From Actinomycetota bacterium (lineage in GTDB: Bacteria > Actinomycetota > Actinomycetes > S36-B12), in assembly GCA_947472655.1 (NCBI GenBank), contig CANJCG010000040.1:1-12487 (forward strand): DNA of 12,487 nucleotides, read 5' to 3'. Below are positions 7,174 through 12,487 of the stretch, one piece after another. Numbering within the stretch: the first letter of the stretch is position 1; each line of letters begins with the position of its first letter. The position numbers were made by a program, and so were the translations under genes. The notes beneath the pieces were generated by a model, which was not told where the DNA came from, made no database searches, and saw only the letters and a program-made list of their open reading frames with translations.

Positions 7174-8097
7174 TTAGCGCTTAAAGCGTCGCGCTGCCGT
7201 GTCTTTGATCTTTGCCGTTAAGACACCCACGAGTTCGCCGTATGACAAATAGCGAGCGAGGGATTCAGGCTTAGAGGCGGAAGCACTCACCACGCCAAGA
7301 TCACGTGAATAATTGGAATTAACGACGATTCCGAGATAGCCACGTGCGATGTCAGAGATGGTTACACCGCGCATTAAGTATTCAAGGTGATGGCCCTCAT
7401 GGTGAAAGACCTTGATCCACGGCTCACGAGCCTGAATTTCGATTGGATGCGCAAACTGGAGCCAGATGTTGTACCAACTGAATTCGTAGGGTGATGCTTC
7501 GAGAGCATCGCGGTAATCCCAGTCACGCGGCTCAAGGAAACCTTCGACGAAGGATTCAAGGACCTTTGCCGAGAAAACTGTGTGACCGTGGCAGGTGCGG
7601 ATAACTGGCGAGGTCCAACCCACGAGGTCTGCAATGTGTTGAATTTCAGCAGCTCGGGTTTGCCAATATTGCGCGTAGTAGGCCGGTTCAACTTCAAGTT
7701 CATGGTCTTCGACGAGCACTGAATAAGGTGTGTCTGCATCGAACATGAAATCGGAAACATGAAAGTCGCGAATGAATTCTGCATCTGAATCCACACAGAA
7801 GTAGTGTGTGGCCAGTCCTAATTCCCAGAAAGATAGTTTTACGATCTCTTGGTTGATGTAACCAGCGCGCATGCCGTGAACCGGGGAGTCAACCAGATGT
7901 GAAGCTAGTTTGTTTTCAGAAAGAACAGACACATCCGCTGAGGAAATTGTCTGAAAGAGTTCAAGATCCGACTCGGGTACGACGGCGTAAAGCGTGACGT
8001 GATCAACGTTAAAACGATTAAAGGATTCAACTAGGCGCGTAGCGTATTCAAAGTCGCCAGAGTATGACTTTAAGAGCATCGCGAAGTTCTGTGCCAT
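7174..8097 (-). CDS. DUF6492 family protein, probable GT-A-like glycosyltransferase
   Basis: The protein has 307 residues and no membrane segment or signal. GYINQEIVKLSFWELG (79-94) followed by YFCVDSDAEFIRDF (99-112) is the signature I associate with DUF6492. The conserved Gln and Lys lie in the Q-E-I-V-K-L helix, and DSD resembles the metal-binding DxD of GT-A transferases. WYNIWL (208-213) and FHHEGHH (231-237) supply further conserved aromatic and histidine residues. The N-terminal strand FAMLLKSYSGDFEYA (5-19) fits a nucleotide-sugar fold start. No member is known to me with a proven reaction, so transferase activity is inferred from DxD and context. Its ATG lies 2 bp after the methyltransferase stop codon with no good ribosome site, implying coupled translation. 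Confidence 0.75.
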   Translation of the reverse strand: MAQNFAMLLKSYSGDFEYATRLVESFNRFNVDHVTLYAVVPESDLELFQTISSADVSVLSENKLASHLVDSPVHGMRAGYINQEIVKLSFWELGLATHYFCVDSDAEFIRDFHVSDFMFDADTPYSVLVEDHELEVEPAYYAQYWQTRAAEIQHIADLVGWTSPVIRTCHGHTVFSAKVLESFVEGFLEPRDWDYRDALEASPYEFSWYNIWLQFAHPIEIQAREPWIKVFHHEGHHLEYLMRGVTISDIARGYLGIVVNSNYSRDLGVVSASASKPESLARYLSYGELVGVLTAKIKDTAARRFKR

Positions 8098-8099
8098 GG

Positions 8100-8978
8100 C
8101 TAGGAGTTCTTCACTGCTTCAATGATCCCTGCTGAGCAAAGGAACATGCCACGCCAAGTGCCCTCGTGTTCAAGAGCTACTTGAGCTTCACGATATTCAC
8201 GAGCCTCGATTTGATCAGCGAGCATGGGATAGGTCGGATGGTAGTTGTACCAATGAAACTTGAGATCGGAAAACCCTTGAGCTTTAACGACTTCAGCGAG
8301 TTCAAAGGGGTTATGGAAGCGCGAAAGAATTTCGTCGTAGCCATCGCCGGTGGGGCGGGTGCGGACCGGTGGCTTATTCACGGCGAGGCGAGCATCCAGA
8401 TCAGCGGAAACGACATTGCGAATCTTGTCTGACACATCAACCAAGAGTTCATCAAGGATGAACTCTTTTGTTAGACGATTAAAAGTGAACATCGAAAACA
8501 TAGAGTTACGGAACTGGAGGATAAGTTGGCCGCCTGGGCGGAGAAATGAATCCATGCCCGCAACGAAAGCCACGTCATCGGCTACATGGGGAATAACCCC
8601 GAGTGCCATGACGGAATCAAACTCGCCACGTAACTCGCGCTCTGTCTGAAGCGCAGTCGCATCCTGAGCATCAAGCCAGCTGATTGCTGCGGCGTCAAGA
8701 CCACGCGCTTGCATATTTGATTGCGCAACCTTAACCATCTCTGGGGAAACATCATTTCCGGCCACTCGAATTCCGGTTGCACCAATAGTTGAAAGTGGCG
8801 ATGCGTCACCTACGCCAAGTTCATAGACTGAAGTTGAGCAAAATTCAGCGAGCAAGCGCTGCACGAGTTGTAAGCGGAAAAAGTTTGCTGGGTATTCTTC
8901 GTTGGTCCAGAGTTGTTCTGGGTCGTATTGGTTCCCATACGTTGAAGCACTGCCGTCATAGTGCGATGAGACTGACAT
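8100..8978 (-). CDS. Class I SAM-dependent methyltransferase
   Basis: The protein has 292 residues. Motif I is VYELGVGDAS (51-60), motif II contains GNDVSPEMV (74-82), the post-II region is MALGVIPHV (124-132), and FLRPGGQLILQFRNSMF (145-161) carries motif III and the next strand. The later part has FHNPFELAEV (221-230) and FHWYNYHPTYP (241-251), an aromatic and histidine-rich segment that may line the acceptor site. The start ATG overlaps the stop of the DUF4910 gene by one base (TGATG), and AAGGG lies 6 nt upstream, so both genes are made from one transcript. The acceptor is not known. Pairing with a DUF4910 protein and a DUF6492 protein suggests it acts on the same glycan or glycoconjugate. 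The SAM fold is clear. Confidence 0.87.
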   Translation of the reverse strand: MSVSSHYDGSASTYGNQYDPEQLWTNEEYPANFFRLQLVQRLLAEFCSTSVYELGVGDASPLSTIGATGIRVAGNDVSPEMVKVAQSNMQARGLDAAAISWLDAQDATALQTERELRGEFDSVMALGVIPHVADDVAFVAGMDSFLRPGGQLILQFRNSMFSMFTFNRLTKEFILDELLVDVSDKIRNVVSADLDARLAVNKPPVRTRPTGDGYDEILSRFHNPFELAEVVKAQGFSDLKFHWYNYHPTYPMLADQIEAREYREAQVALEHEGTWRGMFLCSAGIIEAVKNS

Positions 8979-10297
8979 CAGTAACCCTTCATCGGTGGAA
9001 CTTCTTCGAGCAATCCGTGCTCGAGTAATTCTGCAACTACAGCTTCGATATCTTGCATTGGACGCTCAAAGAGGTCGGCCATATCTTGGATTGAATGATG
9101 CCCATCGGCGTAGGCGAGCACATTTGTACGCAGCAGAACCACATCTGCGACGGTGCGACCGTGCATCGCGTGATACAAACCGCGCTTACCTAGCTGTGGT
9201 TCAGCGAACACGGTGGTGCGGTAGTAAATAGAGGATTCAAATTCAGAGATACAAGCCTGAACAAGATTAAAACCACCTTGAAGCCCAGCGGGTGTAACGA
9301 AAGTGAGGTCATCAGCTGATGAGTGGTACTGCGGGTAAGAGCCGTATTTCGTACGCATCAGCGAGATGAGCGGTAGGTCGACGCCAGGTGAGCAGTAGTG
9401 GCGCTCATCGCTTCCGCGATCAAGATAGGAGTAGATGGCGGGCTGGGAAGTGCCAAGTACTGCGCGTCGAGCAATGCGGTCGATCGGTAGTCCGCCAAGG
9501 CGTGACTCCATATAGGAGTAGTCGCCTTCGTCGCCAATGCAGGTGAGTTGATAACCGGCAACAACATTTGCTTTCAAGTGCGCAAGATTGCGTGACAGAT
9601 AAGTAATCGCACCGATGGTTTCTGGCACGAATACAAATCGATAGGTGAATTTGCGTGAAGGCAGTGACATGAGCCAGCGCGCAACGGCAACAGAAACTAC
9701 CGGGCCTGAAAGTTCGTTGTTGGCCAGCGAGGGATGACAGATGTAGGTGGAGATAAAGACTTCGTCGGTTGAATCACCAGGAATGACAAGTTCGCCGTAG
9801 GTTAGTGAGCCTTGTTCAAGGGAGCTATCGATCACTGCGTGATATTCACCAGGCTGCAGTTGATCTCGGACGTCTTGTGGCAAGCACAGGCCCCAAACCC
9901 GGTTGTAGTAGCTGGTGACGTAGGGAATCACTGACGGATGTTCGGGATCTGAGTGCAGATGGGGCTGGAGCTGATCCAAGGTGAGTCGAGCATTAATCGC
10001 GTCTGAGTAACCAACCACGTGAATATTGCTGTTCTTAAAATCGATGATTCGAGTGCCGTCTGGCCCGACCAGGTAGGCATCGTGAATATTCCACTCGTCT
10101 GGCACTGTCCAGTCGAAGGCGGCAGTGCCGCTGGGAACCTCATGGATGGTCAGTCCAGGTAGGTAGCCCGCAAGAACGTCAAAGGTGGCCCGGACCCCGT
10201 CACCGGTGAGGCTTCGAGGAAAGTTCCAGAGCTCTTGGGCCAAGGCATGCATGAATCGACCCTCGGCGAGATCCGCCACGTCGAATTCTTCCTTCAC
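8978..10297 (-). CDS. DUF4910 M28-like zinc peptidase/hydrolase with C-terminal winged helix
   Basis: This is a protein of 439 residues from the GTG at 10297. The order is RSLTGDGVR (28-36), VPSGTAAFDWTVPDEWN (54-70), a DUF2172-like insert, then the metal site and a C-terminal winged-helix segment (about 395-435). Probable zinc and catalytic residues are H188 in TYICHPSLANNELSG, E226 in VPETIG, D297/E298 in RGSDERHYCSPG and H325 in YPQYHSSADD. The family is M28-like aminopeptidase in fold and is often found in polysaccharide clusters. Its natural substrate is unknown to me, so hydrolysis of an amide on a sugar is only a hypothesis. The GTG is chosen because GGAG stands 5 nt upstream. A TTG at 10321 would add eight residues. 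It heads the minus-strand operon. Confidence 0.85.
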   Translation of the reverse strand: MKEEFDVADLAEGRFMHALAQELWNFPRSLTGDGVRATFDVLAGYLPGLTIHEVPSGTAAFDWTVPDEWNIHDAYLVGPDGTRIIDFKNSNIHVVGYSDAINARLTLDQLQPHLHSDPEHPSVIPYVTSYYNRVWGLCLPQDVRDQLQPGEYHAVIDSSLEQGSLTYGELVIPGDSTDEVFISTYICHPSLANNELSGPVVSVAVARWLMSLPSRKFTYRFVFVPETIGAITYLSRNLAHLKANVVAGYQLTCIGDEGDYSYMESRLGGLPIDRIARRAVLGTSQPAIYSYLDRGSDERHYCSPGVDLPLISLMRTKYGSYPQYHSSADDLTFVTPAGLQGGFNLVQACISEFESSIYYRTTVFAEPQLGKRGLYHAMHGRTVADVVLLRTNVLAYADGHHSIQDMADLFERPMQDIEAVVAELLEHGLLEEVPPMKGY

Positions 10298-10328
10298 GCA
10301 CGCTCCAAAGCTGCCGGACAAGAATCCC

Positions 10329-10334
10329 TAGACT
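10329..10334 (+). promoter_or_regulatory. Candidate -10 box, near-leaderless GT2 transcript
   Basis: TAGACT lies nine bases before the ATG at 10344. Transcription would start near 10341, leaving about 3 nt of leader. There is no Shine-Dalgarno sequence in front of this ATG, which supports a leaderless or nearly leaderless message. No -35 match was seen. Confidence 0.45.
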
Positions 10335-10335
10335 A
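10330..10335 (-). promoter_or_regulatory. Candidate -10 box for the DUF4910 operon
   Basis: TAGTCT on the minus strand fits TANNNT and would start transcription near 10323. That gives a leader of about 26 nt carrying GGAG before the GTG at 10297, or an almost leaderless message if TTG 10321 is used. It overlaps five bases of the opposite-strand -10 box. Confidence 0.45.
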
Positions 10336-10343
10336 TCGCCATC

Positions 10344-11126
10344 ATGACTTCCCCACGAGTGTTGCTCGTCGTTGCCACCTTGGGCCAGCGGCCGGAGTTT
10401 CTGCGTCAGACCCTTGATTCAATCCGTTCGCAGGGCGTTGAAACCGATGTGGTGATCGTTGCCCCCTTGAGTTCAGAAACTGTGCAGCAGGCTTCCAAGG
10501 AATATGGGATTCCAGTTTTGGCTGATCCTGGTTCCTTGCCAGGTGCCATCAATTTGGGTGCGGGCGAACTCAAAGATCACCATGACTACATCAACTGGCT
10601 AAACGACGACGATCTGCTTGAGCCCGGATCACTGCTGGCCACGATGAAAGCGCTTGACGAAAATCCGCAGGTTGTCGTCGCTTACGGAGCCTGCCGCTAT
10701 ATCGATCCCGATGGACGCGAACTCTGGGTGAGTAAAGCCGGCAAATGGGCAACCCGGGTGTTGGGCTGGGGCCCGGATCTGATTCCGCAACCAGGAATGT
10801 TGGTGCGAAGCGATGCTTGGCGCACAGTTGGCGGCCTTGATGAAAGCTTCAAACTCGCCTTCGATCTTGATCTCTTGCTTAAGCTCAAAAAAGTTGGACC
10901 ATTTACCGACGTGGGTCAGATCGTGTCTTCCTTTAGATGGCATCCTGACTCTCTCACCGTTGATGATCGCAACACCAACATTGCTGAGTCCGAGCGAGCT
11001 AAGAGGGCAGCGCTTTCCAACACAGCTAAGAAATTCAAATGGATGTGGGAAGCACCAGTTCGGGTGGCCACAAGATTTGCAGCGAACGAAGTGCAGCGCC
11101 GAGCAAAGAAATTGCTAGCTAACTAA
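10344..11126 (+). CDS. Glycosyltransferase family 2 (GT-A)
   Basis: The protein has 260 residues. The N-terminal strand VLLVVATLGQRPEFLRQTLDS (6-26, a nucleotide-binding start) leads to the metal-binding motif WLNDDD (85-90). The acceptor-side half has QPGMLVRSDAW (149-159), then GGLDESFKLAFDLDLLLKL (163-181), in which DLD is the usual catalytic-base region of GT2 enzymes. It would be an inverting transferase adding one sugar to the glycan at the cytosolic membrane face. The C-terminus (215-260) is rich in Arg and Lys and could help membrane contact; that is inference. It is transcribed alone from a promoter shared with the divergent DUF4910 operon and ends 28 bp before the end of the convergent GT2 gene. 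No terminator hairpin is visible in that gap. Confidence 0.92.
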   Translation: MTSPRVLLVVATLGQRPEFLRQTLDSIRSQGVETDVVIVAPLSSETVQQASKEYGIPVLADPGSLPGAINLGAGELKDHHDYINWLNDDDLLEPGSLLATMKALDENPQVVVAYGACRYIDPDGRELWVSKAGKWATRVLGWGPDLIPQPGMLVRSDAWRTVGGLDESFKLAFDLDLLLKLKKVGPFTDVGQIVSSFRWHPDSLTVDDRNTNIAESERAKRAALSNTAKKFKWMWEAPVRVATRFAANEVQRRAKKLLAN

Positions 11127-11154
11127 CGGTGCAGTAAGAAGTAGAACGCCCGAG

Positions 11155-11934
11155 TTACGGCTTCACGATCTTGGACCAGATCACGCGATACAGACCAACT
11201 GAAATGAACTGACGCGCGGTGTAAAAGCGCTCAGCGACTGCCTGCATTCCATGCGGAGCAAGAATCGATACGCGTGCTTGATGAAATTCTCTAAAAGAAT
11301 CCTGCCACTTTTGGGTGGAGAGACCACCTTCGTAAAATCGCGCGACAGTGAATGGCAACATCACTGGCGCACTGATGAGAGTGAGCTTGAGAAAAGCCGC
11401 ATAGTCAGCTGCAATGCGAAAGTTTTCGTTGAAGCCACCTGCAGCGCGCAGTGCATCAGTACGCGCGAAGGTGCCCTGATGTGGGGCGAAGATGCCTCGA
11501 GCAAAAAGAGCCTTTTGTTCAGCGGCAAAGTTCCACGTAGGAGTTGTAACACGCGCACCGGTTACGGATTCCACCTCAACTTGCCCAATGAGCCAAGGAG
11601 CAGTGCAACCAGCAGATGCGGTCAAGACTTGTGTCAGAACTTCAGGGAGTAATTCATCACCGGCATTAAGGAAATACACGTAGGTGCCCATTGCTTTGCT
11701 CAGCCCGATATTCATCGCTGCGTAGATGCCAGCAGGCTCACACCACTGATAAGAAAACGAGAGACCTGATTGCTCAAGAGTTGTTGGTATCACAGCAGAA
11801 TCAGTGGAACTGTCAATCACGAGGTATTCCACGCCTTCAAGATTTTGAGTGCGAAGCGATTCAAGAGTTCGTGCGAAATCTATGGGGGCATCTTTCACAA
11901 CGGTGATGATGCTGAGCCAAGGCTGATCAGTCAT
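11155..11934 (-). CDS. Glycosyltransferase family 2 (WcaE/WfgS-like)
   Basis: The protein has 259 residues from the ATG at 11934. WLSIITVVKDAP (6-17) is the usual first strand, SDP-like variation is absent, and GIYAAMNIGLSKAMG (69-83) with FLNAGDEL (88-95) matches the colanic acid WcaE/WfgS-like GT2 branch, where N-x-G-D takes the place of the classic DxD. APHQGTFAR (150-158) and GGFNENFRIAADY (166-178) are the acceptor and base region, and GGLST (203-207) follows. It would add one sugar to a repeat unit; the sugar is unknown. The reading frame is open for 48 codons further upstream to an ATG at 12078, but that stretch lies inside the TylF-like gene in another frame and does not look like a glycosyltransferase. 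The ATG at 11934 is 4 bp after that gene's stop. Confidence 0.92.
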   Translation of the reverse strand: MTDQPWLSIITVVKDAPIDFARTLESLRTQNLEGVEYLVIDSSTDSAVIPTTLEQSGLSFSYQWCEPAGIYAAMNIGLSKAMGTYVYFLNAGDELLPEVLTQVLTASAGCTAPWLIGQVEVESVTGARVTTPTWNFAAEQKALFARGIFAPHQGTFARTDALRAAGGFNENFRIAADYAAFLKLTLISAPVMLPFTVARFYEGGLSTQKWQDSFREFHQARVSILAPHGMQAVAERFYTARQFISVGLYRVIWSKIVKP

Positions 11935-11938
11935 CCCG

Positions 11939-12487
11939 TTATCCGTTCTTGATGAAGACGCGGCCTGAGTAGTCGATCGGATGCATGTAAGGGCGATGAC
12001 CCTGAGCGGCGAAGTATTCATCCACTGCAGTGCGGGCCCCTTGCCAGTGACCGTAATCATCAAGAATACAAACGCCACCTGGAACTAGGCGTGGATATAA
12101 AACTTCAAGACCAACGCGCGTTGATTCATACCAATCGGTATCAAGTCGAAGAAGTGCAATCTTTTCTGGAACAGCAGTTTGCAGTGTCTGCGCGACGTCG
12201 CCTTCAACAAAGTGAAAATTCGAGAAGGGGTAATCCGTGCTGCGCACATTAGCTTCAACATCGGCTCGGCCTGCCACGCACCACACGTTATTGCCATCAC
12301 CGATTTCAGTTGTTGAGAGCATTTCAGTGGCGGTAACGCCAGTTCCAGCTTCAACATCGAAGTCGGTAGGCGCTGTCATTCCTGCATAAGTGTCGTAGAG
12401 CCAAATTTGACGATCAGTGACGGAGAGTCGGTTGAGTTCTTTGGCCATTGCCATCACGCTGCCACCGCGCCAGACTCCACAATCCAC
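11939..12487 (-). CDS. TylF/MycF (macrocin O-methyltransferase) family protein, 5' end cut by window edge
   Basis: There are 182 visible residues, and the frame is open at the right edge, so the N-terminus is missing. The first visible codon is GTG, but it falls inside the conserved (V/E)CGVWRGGS element and is probably an internal valine. YDTYAGMTAPT (31-41), RLDTDWYEST (114-123) and ILDDYGHWQGAR (141-152) follow the family signature. The Asp residues of DTDWYEST and DDYG are the expected Mg2+ ligands. TylF and MycF methylate a sugar hydroxyl on macrolides using SAM, and relatives in polysaccharide clusters methylate glycan sugars, so O-methylation of a sugar is the likely job. It sits 4 bp before the GT2 gene in the same direction and is probably cotranscribed with it. 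The acceptor cannot be named. Confidence 0.9.
   Translation of the reverse strand: MDCGVWRGGSVMAMAKELNRLSVTDRQIWLYDTYAGMTAPTDFDVEAGTGVTATEMLSTTEIGDGNNVWCVAGRADVEANVRSTDYPFSNFHFVEGDVAQTLQTAVPEKIALLRLDTDWYESTRVGLEVLYPRLVPGGVCILDDYGHWQGARTAVDEYFAAQGHRPYMHPIDYSGRVFIKNG

Noticed and set aside
7171..7190. Possible hairpin around AGCGCT at the end of the DUF6492 gene
   Set aside because: Only the central six bases are palindromic. The flanks do not pair exactly and no T-run follows.
11127..11154. Possible bidirectional terminator between the two convergent GT2 genes
   Set aside because: The 28 bp contain no inverted repeat and no T-run that would support an intrinsic terminator.
11935..12078. N-terminal extension of the WcaE-like GT2 gene to an ATG at 12078
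   Set aside because: The extra 48 residues overlap the TylF-like coding sequence out of frame and do not resemble a GT2 start. The ATG at 11934 gives the normal GT2 N-terminus.
1..12487. CRISPR array, tRNA, rRNA, insertion sequence or phage attachment site
   Set aside because: I saw no regularly spaced direct repeats, tRNA-like cloverleaf, transposase gene or terminal inverted repeats on either strand.

Overview
This window is a compact glycan biosynthesis and modification locus, about half GC. It was read without database searches, so family names rest on recognised motifs. It most likely comes from an actinobacterium with a small, tightly packed genome, possibly a freshwater planktonic lineage. 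The clues are TANNNT -10 boxes placed so close to start codons that transcripts would be leaderless or nearly so, intergenic gaps of at most about 85 bp, overlapping convergent gene ends and moderate GC. The taxonomic call is an inference. No rRNA, tRNA, CRISPR array or insertion sequence was seen, and no stretch over 300 bp lacks a gene.

Layout, left to right. (1) 1-1728 (+): the end of a large polytopic membrane protein of the LIC_10190 type, cut by the left edge. (2) 1725-2696 (-): a lone fucosyltransferase-like glycosyltransferase, convergent with gene 1 and sharing a CTAG that supplies both stop codons. (3) 2780-6096 (+): a three-gene operon of a GT4 glycosyltransferase, a capsule-synthesis-like transferase and a small SAM methyltransferase. 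(4) 6072-10297 (-): a four-gene run, in transcription order a DUF4910 M28-like zinc peptidase/hydrolase, a SAM methyltransferase, a DUF6492 glycosyltransferase-like protein and a PhyH-type Fe(II)/2-oxoglutarate dioxygenase. (5) 10344-11126 (+): a GT2 glycosyltransferase. (6) 11155-12487 (-): a GT2 glycosyltransferase preceded by a TylF/MycF-type sugar O-methyltransferase, which runs off the right edge.

Taken together, at least four and probably six proteins are sugar transferases or related. Three are methyltransferases, one is a hydroxylase-like oxygenase and one is a hydrolase-like protein. This fits assembly of a surface polysaccharide whose sugars are then O-methylated and otherwise decorated. 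The membrane protein could be a polymerase or lipid-linked-sugar transferase. No nucleotide-sugar synthesis gene and no recognisable flippase or exporter lies inside the window, so the cluster should continue on one or both sides.

The least familiar parts are the DUF4910/methyltransferase/DUF6492/PhyH run and two divergent promoter regions in which the -10 boxes of the two strands overlap in a nearly symmetric sequence. A strong Shine-Dalgarno sequence sitting too far from the ATG of the fucosyltransferase-like gene is also odd.
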